A stretch of 64,000 bases of DNA from Denitrobacterium detoxificans (GTDB lineage Bacteria; Actinomycetota; Coriobacteriia; Coriobacteriales; Eggerthellaceae): NCBI RefSeq assembly GCF_001643775.1, contig NZ_CP011402.1, positions 1 to 64,000 of the forward strand, written 5' to 3'. The position numbers and the translations under genes are program-made. Of the stretch, positions 27,468 through 42,400 are shown piece by piece (the first letter of the stretch is position 1; the number at the start of each line of letters is the position of its first letter). The notes beneath the pieces are model-generated. The model was given only the letters and a program-made list of their open reading frames with translations. It ran no database searches and was not told the origin of the DNA.

Positions 27468-30400
27468 GGTAGCGGTGGCTCTTGTCCTTGTGACGCTGTG
27501 CGCCTTCCTGGCTTTCGCCGCCCCCAATCTGGCATTCGCCGCAGATATCGAATCCAATACGCAAGACGATGCCGCAGCTACGGTATCCGCCCAGGTCGTG
27601 AACGACGACGAGGCTGTAGTCGAGGAAACCAACAATCCCCTTTCCTCCGATGAGCCCGCCGCCGTTTCTTCTGTGCAGGAAATCGCAGATGAGGCTGTGG
27701 AACTTGAAGGCGTCGAAACCCCCGTGGAGGGGGATGACGCGAATGCATCCGCAACGGAGGTTACCGACGAGCAGGCCCTCGAAAGCGAGGAGCCTACCGA
27801 GGAGGAAGCTTCCGACGAAGCGGATGATCCCGCCGAAACTGACGGCGTTTCCGATACCGCGTCATATGACGAAGACCTTCCGCAAGGGGAGGGAATCGAA
27901 CAGGATGCGCCCTCGGTCGAGCAGACCGATAGCGGTCAAGACGACACCTCCGCAGAGACCATTGAGGCTCGCTCGGCATCCGCCGCAGCGAGCTCGTTCG
28001 TTTCGGAAAGCAACGAAGGAGCGACTACTTATATAAGTAATAGTGTAGAGGGCAGCGACGCGCAGAGCATCTGTGGCGTCACCGCCACCGCCGCCGCGAA
28101 CGCCTTCGGCATGAACGCTCAGGGCGCCACCGACGAAGCCGCGGCCGCCGATGCCTCCGCTACGCTTTCCGATGCGAGCGAAAACGAAACCGAACTCTCC
28201 ACCCTCGGTGCCGACGATGCAACCGCCGCCGCTGCCGAAAATGGAACGAACGAAAATGAAACCGCCGCCGCTTCCGAAAACGGAACCGACGGAGTGGATG
28301 CTCCCGGCAACGAAAATGGAACCAACGCCGTCGACGCTTCCGGTTCTGAAAATGGAACCGCGGACGCCAATCCTTCCGCTGCCGAAAATGGAACCGATGG
28401 TTCGAATTCTTCCGATGGTGAAAACGGAACCGAAAACGAAACCAACGGCTCCGACGAAAATGGCTCCGCCGAAAACGGAACCGCGACGGATGCCGACGGC
28501 TCCGCGACGGAAAACGGAACCGCTTCGACGGTTGCCGAAAACGGAACTAACGCCGCAACCGGAACCGACTCCTCCGCGAAGCAGAATGAAACTCGCGGTG
28601 CTCAGTCCGACCGCGCGGCAGGCATGGGAATTGCATCCGACGACGGCATAACCGGTTTGATTCCGATGGCCACGAGTGGCAGCTTCAGTGGAACCGGCAG
28701 CGATGTTTATTGGAGCGTTTCCGGAACCACGCTGACCCTCACCGCTTCCGGCACGGGCAATTGGACGGTCGTGGAATTCGGTACCTCGCTTCCGTGGAAG
28801 AGCTCCTACGGCAAGAGCTCCATCACGCGCGTGGTCATCGACTCCCGCATCGTTCCCACTAATTTCAAGGAATGGTTCCTTGGCTACGATCAGTTGGTGT
28901 CGGTGGAAATCGTCACCAACGGCAACGTCTCCTTCAATGTCTCGGGCGTCTCGAGCTTCGAGAGCATGTTTAGCGGATGCACCAACCTGACCACGATCAC
29001 GGGAACGAATGGTTGGGCAACGAGCGCTACCGCTACCTATACTAATATGTTCTACAACTGCTCGAGCCTGCGCGCGCTGGACATGACCGGCTGGAGCATC
29101 TACGAGACGACGGCACGCGGCGGCATGTTTAATGGTCTTTCCTCCATCGTGCAGCTGATCGTTCCCAAGAGCGTGGTGCTCGATGGCACCGGCCTTACGG
29201 TTGCCCCCAGCCGCGGCACCACCGCCGGTACGTGGTCGGGCGGCAGCTTCAGCGGAAGCACTCAGGATCTGGTCGACCTCTACACGACGGCGACCACCGC
29301 CACGACGGACACCACTACATATAACTTCGCCTACACGTCTTACTTCGCGAGCAACGCCGACCACAATGTTATTTGGAGCTTCGACTCCAGCACGGGCGCG
29401 CTTACGCTTTCCGTGCTTGACGCGAGCAAGAGCACGACGGTTACCGAAACGGCTGCCGCTCTTCCGTGGCTCGCCTCCGTAGACTACAAGGCGATCACCA
29501 CCGTGACCGTGGATGGCAGCGTTGCCAAGATTGCCCCCGCCACCCTGGAAGCTTGGTTTAAGGATTACGTCGACCTGACCGCATTCGACGGCTCGGGCTT
29601 CAACGTTTCCTCCACCACGAGCTTCGCGAGCTTGTTCGAGGGAGCCACCTATCTGGCCAACGTGAATCTGACTGGCTGGGAGATGCCTGCCAGCTCTGCT
29701 CGTACCTATATGTTCGCGGGTTGCTCGGGTCTGGCGCGCCTCGTACTTACTAATAAAGTAATCCTGGCGAATACCTCGCTGGGCAACACGCTTACCAAGC
29801 ACGCCGCAAGCGCTGGCTCGTGGGATGTCGAAAATGGCGTGTGGTTCGGCACCACCGACAACGTGGTTACGCGCTATCCCGCCGACACTACCTTCGATGC
29901 CGAATTGGGCACCGACCCCATTACCTACGTCTGGCACGCCAATCAAATTGGCGGCCGCTTCGCCAACGACAACGCATGGTGGAAGTTCGCGGATAATACG
30001 CTCACCCTGGGCGTGGATGACGCCACGGGCACCGTGACGGTTACCGAGCTTGCGGCCGAGCAGCCGTGGCAGAAGGATGCAAGCGGCACGACCATCGTAA
30101 CCAAGAGCAAGATTCGCTACGTGGTTACCACCAACGGCATCGCTCCCACCAATCTGGAAGATTGGTTCTATGGCTACACCAACCTGATTAGCTTCGATGG
30201 CTCGGGTATGGACGTCTCGCATGTTACGACCTTCGCGGGCATGTTCCGCAGCCTTACCCAATTCACCACCATGAATCTGACCGATTGGGAAATGCCTGAT
30301 GTGACGCGTGGCAACATGTTCTATGGCTGCAGTGGCTTGGCAACGCTTACGCTCACTGATGGCGTTATTCTCGCTGGCACGGGGTTTGACGACACGCTTG

Positions 30401-33400
30401 CTGCTCATACGACGAGCAACGGCTCGTGGCAAACCTCCGATAGTATGTGGTTCGGCAGCACCGCAAACCTTGCGGCGCGCTACCCTGCCAGCTCGGCCAC
30501 CTCGGGCAATGCGACCGGTACGTTCGTGTACGTCTGGTCCACGGGATTGAAGTCGGGCCGCTTCATTTCCAACGACAATGCCTGGTGGAAATTTAACGCC
30601 GACGATGGCACGCTGACGATTGGCGTTACCACCACGGCTGAGAATTCCAGCAAGGTAGTGACCGAGGTGGCCACGCTGCCAGCCAGCGGTGACCGCACGA
30701 AGCTGCTTCCCTGGCTCAACGTGCTCTCCTCGGTAACGAGCGTGCAGAAGGTCATCGTCCTGGGTGGCTTGCAGCCCACCAATCCCGAGGGCTGGTTCGC
30801 GGGCTACTCCAAGATGACGTCCTTCCAGAGCGCCGACTCCATCAACGCTGATGGCACGCTGAATGATGGCCTTGGCCTGGACGTGAGCGCTGCGACTGCC
30901 AATCAGTCGCTGGCCAACTTCTTCAAGGGCTGCTCCATCCTGGGTTCCGTGAAGGGTCTGGAATACTGGGATGTGAAGGACATCACCTCGCTGGCCTACT
31001 TCTTCTACAACTGCCCGCTGCTGCTGCTCGTTCCCGAGGTGCAGAATTGGGATACGGGCGAGGTGGAAGACTTCAGCTTCATGTTCTACAACACCCCCGA
31101 CCTCACCGACATTTCCGCCTTGGCGAATTGGAATGTCACGAAGGCGACCACCTTCGAGAGCATGTTCGACAATGCGCGCTACGTGGTTACGCTCGACTTG
31201 AGCGGTTGGCAGATGCCTGCTGATGCGGTGCGCACGAACATGATGCACGAAATGGGCTCGCTGCGTACGCTCATCATTGGCCCGGGCGTGATTCTGGAAG
31301 ACGCCGATTTTGAAAACGTGAGCTCCCGAGCCGCCGTTTCCGGCAGCTGGGATCGTACCGATGGGGGAGAGGCCGACCCGTGGTTCGGCACAACGAAGAA
31401 TGTGGTTGATCGTTATCCCGCGGCGGGCAATTCCCTTCCCGGCACGGTGCACACCTATGTGTGGGCCGACGGTAGCCAGCGCGGTCGATTCCCCAGCAAC
31501 GACAATGCGTGGTGGACCTACGACAGCACTACCAAGCAGCTGCTTATTGGCACGACGTTCCAGGATGCATCGCATAGCACCACGGTAACCGAGACCGCAT
31601 ACACTGCCTTCTTGGATGAGGTGCCCGAAGGCACCACCGAGCAGCCGTGGCTGGATGTCATCGAAGGTGGCAATGGCCGCTTCAACGTGAAGTCGATCGT
31701 GGTGAAGGCGGGCTCGAACTTCTACGCGACTAACCTTTATAAGTGGTTCCACCACTATGAGGCAGTTACCTCCATTACCGTGACGGGCCTGAAGCTGGCG
31801 GGAACCGAAAATCTGGAGAGCCTGTTCGAGGGATGCTACGAGCTGACGAGCATCAGTGGTCTTGCCAGTTTGGACGTTTCGGGCGCGACGAGCCTTGCCC
31901 GCATGTTCGCCGAGGATCGTAAGCTCACCGAGATTACGGGCGTGGGCGCATGGGATACGAGCTCGGTAACCGACCTTTCCGACCTGTGCTACAACGACTA
32001 CAGCATGCTGCGCTTGGTGGATCTGGGCAACTGGAATACGTCCGCAGTGACTGACTTCTCGAATGCCTTCTACAACAACAGCAGCCTAACCACCCTGGAC
32101 TTGCATAACTGGGATATGCGCGCGAGCGTCGAGCCGGCATCGCCGGCGGCGGGCGTAACCTATTCGCGCGCCCACATGCTGAAGCTGTGCGATGGCTCTT
32201 CGTTCACCACCGTTGCGCTGACGAGCCTGAAGCTTGGCCCGAACGCCATTCTGGCGGATACCGATTTCGACGACACGTTGCTCACGCGCAAGCCCACCGA
32301 TGGATCGTGGGATGCTAGCGATGGCGTGTGGTTCGGCACCACGAGCAACATCAATTGCCGCTACCCCGCGGATAAGTCGGGTACGGTCAATGGCGTTGCC
32401 GGTGCCACGCTTCCGTCGGCTGAGCTCGAGTACACGTGGGCTGCGGGCCTGCTGCGCGGTCGCTTCCTGAACGATAACGCCTGGTGGACGTTCACCTGGA
32501 CGAATAGCAACAAGGCTGGCACGCTTACCATTGGCGCCGACGGTGGCACCAACAAGCTGATTACGGAAGTCGAAGATATCACGGATCGCTCGATGCCGTG
32601 GCTGCCCGTCATTGGCGGACAGGCCAAGGTGACCAAGGTCGAGACCGACGCCTCGTACATGTTCCAGGCGCAGGACCCGACGGCGTGGTTCGCCGGCTAT
32701 ACCGCCCTTGCGAGCTTCAATGGCGTGGGCATGGACACCTCGAATCTGACCAGCTTGGCAAACATGTTCCAGAATTGCGCCGCCCTGCAGACGTTCACGG
32801 GCGTGGATGCCTGGGATGTCACGGGCGTGACCACCTTGGCTGAGATGTTCAGCGGTTGCGAGAACCTGGTCACGGTAAGCGGCACCAATAGCTGGGATAC
32901 CCAGTCGCTGGAAAGCCTGTACCGCACCTTCTATCATTGCTACAAGCTGCAGACGCTCACTTCGGTTTCCGCGTGGGATACGTCTGAAGTCACCGACTTC
33001 CGCGAGACGTTCGCCGACGACTATCGCCTGGCCACGTTGAGCCTGGAAGAGTGGGACATGACCGCCGATAGTGCTGTATACACCAACATGCTCGCCGGCG
33101 ATTACGCGTTGGCAACCGTGACCTTCGGTCCGATGGTGGTGCTGGATGGCACGGGCTTCGACAATACGCTGCAGCATGGCAATTCGTACACGCGCGAGGC
33201 AGCCGATGGCTCTTGGAATGCCGACACGGGTTGGTTCGGCAGCACGAACAACATCGCCTGCCGTTATCCTACGAGCAAGGCTGGCACGGTGAATGACATT
33301 CCCAACGCCACGCTTCCCGCGCAGGCCATTACCTACACCTGGGCGCAGGGCCAGCTAGCCGGGCGCTTCATCAACGACAACACCTGGTGGAGCTATTCGA

Positions 33401-36400
33401 ATTACGCGCTTACCATCGGCGCCGATGATGGCGTGAACAAGATTGTGTACGAGACGGCAGCCGAGCTTCCGTGGAGCAGCAGCCTTTCCGGCGATGCCCA
33501 CGTGGCCATTCCCACGCTGTACAACAGCGGCAGGGTTTCCAGCGGTGCCGCGCTGCGTGCGTACTTCAATATTCGCTCGATCTACACGCAGAATGGCGTC
33601 GCCCCGCAGACGCTCGAGGGCTGGTTCCAGAATTACAAGATGCTCGGCTACGGCACGGGCAATTCCTCGTCGAATTACGGACGCTTCGACGGTACGGGCA
33701 TGGATGTCTCGGCTACGACGAGCTTCGAAAACCTCTTCAATGGCGATGACTACCTGCGCATCGTGGATATCTCCACGTGGCAGATGCCCGAGGCTTCGAG
33801 CCGCGAGGGCATGTTCGCGGGATGCGTCAACCTGGGCGACCCCACGGTTGGCAGTCTGACGCTGGGCCAGGGCGTGGTGCTGGAAGGCAGCGGCATCGAC
33901 GGCCTGTCCACGCGCGGCATTACGCAGGGCCGTTGGCTGCTGATGGACGGCGAAGACGAGCTGTGGTTCGACTCTTCCGCCGAGCTGGAGAATCGCTATG
34001 GCACCATCGCCACGGTTACCGCGCGTTACGTAGACAACGCCATTACGACGCGCCCCGCCGATACCTATACCTATGTATGGGATAGCTCGAAGTTGGGCGG
34101 ACGCTTCTATAGCAACCAGGATGCCTGGTGGACGTTTACTCCCACGTCGGGTAACGTTGCCACGCTTACCACGAAGGGCACGCTGGCCATTGGCGCCGAC
34201 GTCGCCGGTGCCGAGGTAACCGAGGATGCCACCACGGCAAGCCCCTACGTGCTTCCGTGGATTGCGCCCCTGGGTGGCAGCAACTACCTGAATCGCGTGA
34301 CGGCCGTGACCACGACGGGGCGCCTTGCTCCGACCACGCTGCATGGCTGGTTCCAGGATATGACCTCGCTGGTGAGCTTCGACGGCAATGGCCTGAATCC
34401 CACCAACGCGACGTCCATGGAAAAGCTCTTCTACAACTGCACGAGCCTTACCACGATCACGCATATCGACTTCGACACGAGTAGCGTCGAGAGCTTCGCG
34501 TATGCCTTCGCGAACTGCAAGTCGCTTTCCAGCCTGGACCTTTCCAAGTGGGATGTTTCCGCGGCCAGCGACTTCAGCCACATGTTCAGCATGAGCGACG
34601 CATACAAGGACAACAACAGTCTGACCTCCATCACGCTGGCTTCCACCACCAATTCCTGGAACATGCGCACCAACGCCAAGCGCGGCACGCCCACCTTGAC
34701 GGGCATGTTCGAGAACCTGCGTTACCTGACCACGCTGGTGCTGCACGATAACGTGGTGCTCATTGGCTCGGGCATTGACAACGACATGTACTACCACAAG
34801 CCAAACGCCGGTTCCTGGGGCATTGGCTCCTCCGATAACCTGGTGGGTAACACGCTCAGCTTGGCCAACCGCTATGCCGACGACGACATCGGCCAGTATT
34901 GGCGCACCACCTACACCTGGTTCCCCGGCGTGTTCGTGGGTAACTTCGCCAGCAACCCGAATGCGTGGTGGCGCTATGACAACGGCCTGATCACTGTTGG
35001 CCTTACCGACAAGACGGGCGAGGCTCACGTGAGCGAATTCGAGGGTACGTACAACGGTGTCGAGTCGTCGCTGCCGTGGCGCGACCTTATCGTCGACCCG
35101 AATACGGCAACGGGCGAGGGCGCCACGCCGGTGTACACCTTCAGCTCCTCCGTGGATGACGGCGTGCTCATTCCCACGAATCTGCTGGGATGGTTTAAGG
35201 ACTACACCGAGCTCACCACATTCGTGGGCGACGGCTTGAATTTCAGCGAAGCGGTTACGCTGGAGAACATGTTCTACAACTGCCAGAAGCTGGAATCGGT
35301 AACGGGCATTGGCACTTCGGGTGCCCCTTCCGCCACGAACACCAGCCTGGCGGGCATGTTCTACAACAACCTGCTGCTGGAGACGCTCACCGACCTGACT
35401 ACGTGGAACACCACCAACGTGGGCGATTACACGGGCATGTTCCAGAACGATGAAACGTTGGCCAGCCTGGATCTTTCTAGCTGGAATATGCAGAAGGTCT
35501 CGAGCGACCTTTCGAAGGTATCCAACATGCTGGCTGGCTGCACGGGCCTGCGTTCCATGACGCTCGATGACGGCGTGATCCTGGTGAGCACGGGCTTCAA
35601 CAACACGCTTACGAGCCTGACGGACACCGATGGCATGTGGCTGAACGTGAATGCCAGCGGTGACGAGGTGTGGTTCGATACCACTACGAATCTTGCGAAG
35701 CTGTACGATCCGGCCAATCCCACGCGTGCTGGACCCACGGGCCATCAGCTATGGACCTGGGACGATAGCCGCCTGGGTGGACGCTTCCCCAGCAATCCGA
35801 ATGCTTGGTGGAAGTATACGAAGGACCCCGAGAGCGAAAACTTCGGCCTGCTCGAGCTGGGCGCCGATGGTGGTGCTTCGGGCGACAAGTGGGTGTACGA
35901 GACCGCTGCTGGCGGGTATGTGCATGATGGCGAGACGTGGGGCACGCTGCCTTGGCGTTCGGTCATCCTGAAGACGAACGGTACCTTCGACAATACGGCT
36001 ATCACCGACGTTACCTCCATGGGCCACATTTCCCCCGTGGACCTTTCCCAGTGGTTTATCAACCATACTGCTCTGGAGACCTTCGCTGGTGCGGGCTTCG
36101 ATACCGACAACGTGACCAGCATGGCGCGTATGTTCGAGGGTTGCTCGTCGCTTTCCAGCGTAACGGGCACCACCAGCTGGAACACTTCCAACGTGACCAG
36201 CTTGGCCAGCATGTTCAAGGGGTGCTCGAGCATCGTGACGCTGCCGAGCTTCTCCAACTTCGACGTTTCGAAGGTCACCGATTTCAGCAGCATGTTCGAA
36301 GGTGCGTCGAGCCTGACGTATGCCACGGGCATCTCTGGCTGGACGACTACGGCTGGCACCACCTTCAAGAATATGTTCAAGGATGCGCGCAGCTTGCTGT

Positions 36401-39400
36401 CGCTCGACTTCAGCAACTGGAATATGCGCGCTGATGAGCGCACCTACGGCGGAGTCCTCGCCAATGATTATGCGCAGGATATGATGTTTGGCTGCAGCAG
36501 TCTGCAGACTGTGGTGCTGGGTGCCAAGTTCGGCAATTCCACGTTGGACAATAGCAAGGAAGCTCCCGACGAGGCGGCTCCCACGCGTAAGCTCGAGTAC
36601 GACAGTGGCTATTACACGTACGCCGACAATAAATATGCCAACAAGGAATACGAATTCTACGCTCCGGGCTCTACCTATCTTACGTTTGTGTTCGACAGCG
36701 AGATGTACCTGGGCTATCACGGCGGTATTTCCTATTACCATGGCGCGCATTCTGACACGCTGACGCTCTACAATGGCGCTGGCCAGGTGCTCAAGGCGTA
36801 TAACGATGCGGGCCAGGAAGTCGAGCTTGCATGGGGCAATATGCGCAATGCTCATGTGACCTCGAACGATGGTTTCCTGCGTATCGTTATTAATTGGTGC
36901 GACTCTGGCTCGGGCTATCATTCGGGCAACATCAAGGGCATTGCCTACAGCGATAGCCCCATCTACTTCCTGGGTCGTTCTTCCGCAGATGCGGCAACGG
37001 CCTCGACGGGCGTGCAGAGTTCGGGCTATTGGACGCGCGCAACCGATGGTTGGCTGGGCTCGTGGGAAGAGCTCATGGCGAGCTACGACGAATTCGGTGG
37101 CGCTAGCATGGCGGGCACCTACACCTGGAGCGCTGGATCGTTCGGTGGCCGTTTCCCGAGCAACCTGAAGACGTGGTGGACCTACGACACGGGCGAGCTG
37201 GGTCTTCATGGTACGGGCGTTGCCGCTAACAGTCGCGTAACCGAAACCGCGAATACCAATCTGATTGATGCTGCCGATCGGGTTGCTGGCACCGAAATCT
37301 TCCCGTTTGAGTTCCTGCGTTTGTGGGTGACTCGCAGCTACGGAGGCCAGACGTACATCGATTCCATCGTTACCGATGGCAACATCGCCCCCGAGAATAT
37401 GGAGAGCTGGTTTAACGGCTACGGCCTGCTTACTAGCTTCGACGGCAGTGGCATCGACACCAGCTATGCGACGCGCTTCAAGAACCTGTTCGCGAATAAT
37501 GGTGAAGTGAAGAGCGGCAATACGGTTACGCATACCGGCCTTACCAGCGTGACGGGCATCTCCAATTGGGACACCGATAGCGTGGTAACCTTCGAGCGCT
37601 GCTTCTATGGCGATTCCGGCTTGGATACCATCACATCGCTTTCCGGTTGGGACGTGGAGGCTTCCACCTCGTTCGCCCATATGTTCTACAACGTGGATGG
37701 CCTTACCAGCTTGGATGACCTGCAGTTGTGGACCATCAACACTACCGACGACGTGGATATGCAGTACATGTTCTACGGCACGCGTTTCACGTCGCTTGAC
37801 CGCATCGCCGGTTGGGATACCTCGAAGGTCACTTCCTTCAGCTACATGTTCGCCACGAACACCGCCCTGGCCCATGCGATGGCCATTGGCGCCAGCGGCA
37901 CGAACTGGGCTATCGATGGTGCCGACCTGAGCTATCTGTTCTACAACTGCACGAGTCTGGAAGACGTTGACTTCAGCGAGTGGAACATGAAGGCGGCGGG
38001 CACCGTGTATACGAACATGCTGCTCATCGATTCCAATAAGACGTGCTCGCTGGTAACCGTGCGTGCGGGCGATAACACCATCCTGTATGGCACGGGCCTT
38101 ACCAATAGCCTGAATGATCGCGACATCGCCGATGGCATGTGGATGCGCGAGGATCGCGCTTGGTTCGACAGCACCACCAAGCTTGCCAAGCTGTATCAGA
38201 GCGATTCGACCCGCTACAGCGGCACTTGGGCGTATACCTGGCAGGCCGACCTGCCTGGTGGTCGCCTCATCAAGGAGCGCACGGTCACTACCGTGGATGG
38301 CTCCACCGTGGTTACCGATGTCGATAACGACTACGTGTGGTGGCGCTACCTTCCCAACGAAGACCCCACGACCGGCGGCACGCTGGCCATTGGTACCGAT
38401 TACGAAGGTGCGACCCCCGACCTTACCGTCATCAATGCCTATGACGAGCTGCCTTGGCTGCCGCTGGTTACCAATGGCCTGAAGATCACCGCCATCTCCT
38501 TCAATGGCGGCGTGAAGATCATCAATCCGAAGGACTGGTTCAAGGGTTACCAGTATGTGGTTACCTTCGATGGCTCGGGCATCGACTTCAGCGGTGCCGA
38601 TCCCTTGACGACGTACGTGGCGGCTGACGGCACCACGAAGACCGCAACGGGTACCCTGGAGGGCTTCCTGCAGGATTGCTCCAACCTGACGACGGTTTCC
38701 GGTGTGGCCAACTGGCTGAAGCCGAACATCGTCTCGCTCAAGAACCTGTTTGCCAACGACGGCAGCCTGTCTACCATCGACGGCATACGCTACTGGACGG
38801 TGGGCAACATCACCGACATGTCGGGCCTGTTCCAGGGCGTATCTCAGATTTCCAGCCTGTCGTTCCTGCTTAACTGGGACGTGAGCAACGTCGAGCACTT
38901 CGACAACATGTTTAATGGCGCGACGAGCCTGGGCAATCTGGATTACATCCGCGGTTGGAACACCGCTTCCGCCACCACGATGTCGGGCATGTTCCGCGGC
39001 GATACGAGCTTGACCAGCGTTGACCTTACCGGTTGGGACGTAAGCAACGTCACCGACTTCAGCTACATGTTCTACGGCGACAGCGGCGTGACCACGATGG
39101 ATATCAATACGTGGGATATGACGTCGAGCACTAACCGCGCCTACATGTTCGCTGGCCTTACCCAGCTGGGCACGATCACGCTGGGTGAAAAGGTCGTTCT
39201 GACGTCTGCGGGCTTCGCGGGAACCACCTCGAACACCACGGGCATTTCCACGCGCCAGGCATCGCGGGGTCGTTGGCAGCTGCGTGGTGGCCTGTGGTAC
39301 GACGGTACCGACCGCTTGGCCGAGCGCTATGCGGCGGGCGTGCAGCCTTCCGAGGTTTCCACGTACGATTGGCAGGGCGGTAAGCCGGGTGGCCACTTCA

Positions 39401-42400
39401 GCAGTAACCAGAATGCATGGTGGACGTACGACCCGACCACCTACACGCTGACCTTCGGTCTGGACGAGGGCACCACGGGCGAGGCGAACATGCAGGTGAG
39501 CGAGACGCGCACCGCGCAGACGTGGGTCAACGACACCACGGGTACCGTGCTGAAGGGCGATACGCTGCTGAATGGCACGAGCACGTACGTGCTTCCGTGG
39601 CTGACGGTGGCAACGCCTTCCAACACCAGGTACGTGGTGGCCCGCAACAACATCATCGTGCTCAATCCCGCAAGCTGGTTCAGCGGGTATGGCGAGCTGT
39701 TGGGCTTCACGGGCTCGGCTATGGATGCCAGCCATGCCAAGGACTTCAACTCGATGTTCTACAATTGCTACAAGCTGGGCACGCTCACGGGCGTGGTTGG
39801 CTGGGACGTGAGCAGCGCTACGAACATGAGCTACATGTTCTACGACGATAATGCGCTGACCGATCTCTCTGGCCTGGCTGGCTGGCAGACGGGTAACGTC
39901 ACCAACTTCAGCTACATGTTCTATCATGCGAGCGCTCTTACCGATGCTACCGCGATCAGCGATTGGGATACCTCTTCGGCTACGAGCATGTCGCACATGT
40001 TCTGCTACGATTCGCTGCTTACCGACGTGGACTTCCAAGATTGGGATATGCGCACCAGTGGCGATGGCGTGACGCGCACGAGCCTGGATCTCACGAACTT
40101 CTTCTACGGCACGGGTGTCGTTCGCATCACGCTGGGCAATCAGTCGTGCCTGGATGGCAGCTACCTGATCAGCCTGCATCCCGACAGCTATGGTCGTTGG
40201 TGCCTGCCGAGCGATACGTGGTTCGGCAACACCTCGGCGCTGTTGGCTCGCTATCCGAAGGCGGGCAACAGCCTGGCCGACCCGCTGACGTATACGTGGG
40301 ATGGCCTGCACCTGGGTGGCCGCTTCGAGAACGAAAATACCTGGTGGGTGTACACCATTTCCAGCCACCTGCTGACCATCGGCAGCGATTCGGGCGACGA
40401 CAAGGTCATCACTGAAACCTCCGACGACCTGCCGTGGGATGACCTGCGCGTGTACAACAGCTCGTATGTGGGACGCGCGCTCATCCAGTCCATCAACACC
40501 GACGGCGCTCCCATTCTGGAAAGCCCTGCTGGTTGGTTCCAGGGCTATGCGTATCTGACGAGCTTCGACGGCACGTACCTTTCCGTGACGGGCGCCGAGG
40601 ACCTTTCGGATATGTTCGCGGACAACCCGCGCCTTACGAGCATCACGAACGTGGCCGGTTGGGACACCAGCAGTGCCACCAATATGTCGGGCATGTTTGC
40701 CAATGATTACGGCCTGCAGAACAACGATGCGCTCACCAGCTGGAACACCAGTAACGTGGAAGACTTCAGCAACATGTTCAGCATGGCTACGAGCACGTCC
40801 TTCACCACGCAGCTCACCAGCCTGGACCTTACGGGTTGGGATATGACGAATGCCACCACCGTGGATGGCATGCTTTCGGGATGCAAGGCGCTTACGAGCC
40901 TGCTGCTCGACAAGCAGAGCGTGCTCGCGGGCAGTGGCCTGGACGACACGCTGGCCAATCGTTCTTCGCGCGATGGCCGCTGGGTGCTGGGCCAGAAGGT
41001 CAACGGCGTGTGGAATTACGGTCGCACGGCCATCGATGCCACGCACGACACGGCCAATACCTGGTGGGGCGGTAGCCCGCAGCTTTCCGCCATGTACAAG
41101 CTGGGTGGCAACACGCGCGGCGACGCGATGCTGTACACGTGGGATGGCACGACGCTAGGCGGCCGCTTCGAAAGCGACGAGCGCGCTTGGTGGACGTACG
41201 TGATTGCCACGACGACGCTCGACCTTGGCACGCAGGACGACGATCGCATCGAGGTTTCCGAAACCTACGATATCCTCCCGTGGATTAACATCGTTCCGCT
41301 GTATGCAGTGACCACGATCACCAGCCATGGGCAGTTGGTGCTTCCCGCTGATTCCAACCAGTGGTTTGCCAGCAGTCCGTTTGAAAACAGGGATATGATC
41401 CCCGACAATCATGACCTGAATACCTGGTCGAAGAACGCGCTTGATAGCTGCGTGTACGATCCCAAGACGGGCAACCTTACCTTCCACGGTGGCGGTGGCA
41501 ACGGTACCGTGTACATGCCCGTGTACCTGGATGAAGGCGACTATGCCATGAGCCTGGATTACCAGGTGCCCTACTATAGCGGCAATCAGTCGTACATGGG
41601 TCTGGAATTGGATACCGCCCTTTACCATGCTCCTTCCGGAAACAGTGGCGGCGGTTATCGCCTTGCATTCATCCAGTTCGCAATTGGCGCGAGCTCCATC
41701 ACCAAGGCTGCGGTTGGATTCTCCATTACGACTCCTGGTACGTACTATCTCATTTTCCAGTTGGATGGCCTGAGCGACTCCGCAAGCATGACGGCGCTGT
41801 TCCGCAACGTCCAGCTGGTGAAGAATCCCGGCTACATCATTCTCTCGTCGTTTGATGGTAGCGGCATCGATACGTCGCGCGTGGAAAACGCCTCGAAGAT
41901 GTTCGCCGAAGATGGCAGGCTTGCCACCGTAAAGGGCGTTATCGGCTGGAATACGAGCAATTTCGAGAACATGAGCGGCATGTTCCAGGATGATGAGAGC
42001 CTCGCGAACATTACGCTTATGCGCAATTGGGATACCTCGGGCGTTACCGACATGAGCTACGCGTTCGCGGGCTGCACGTCGCTCGTTGACAATGCGGGCA
42101 TCGCCGGTTGGGATACCAGCAGCGTGCGGAACTTCAGCCACATGTTCTATGGCGACACTGCGCTCGAGACGCTCGACGTGAGCAAGTGGAACATGCAGGC
42201 CGCTACCGACCTGACCGACATGATCGGCGTCGACGAGGGCGACACCAATTCGCTGACCACCATCATCGCAAGCCCCACTTCGGTGTTGCTGAACAGCGGC
42301 ATGGATGATGACCTGGTCGACCGCAAGCCGCAGGATGGCTGCTGGGTGCTGCAGAACGGCACGTGGTTCGACAGCTCGAGCCGCCTGGCAATGCGCTATC

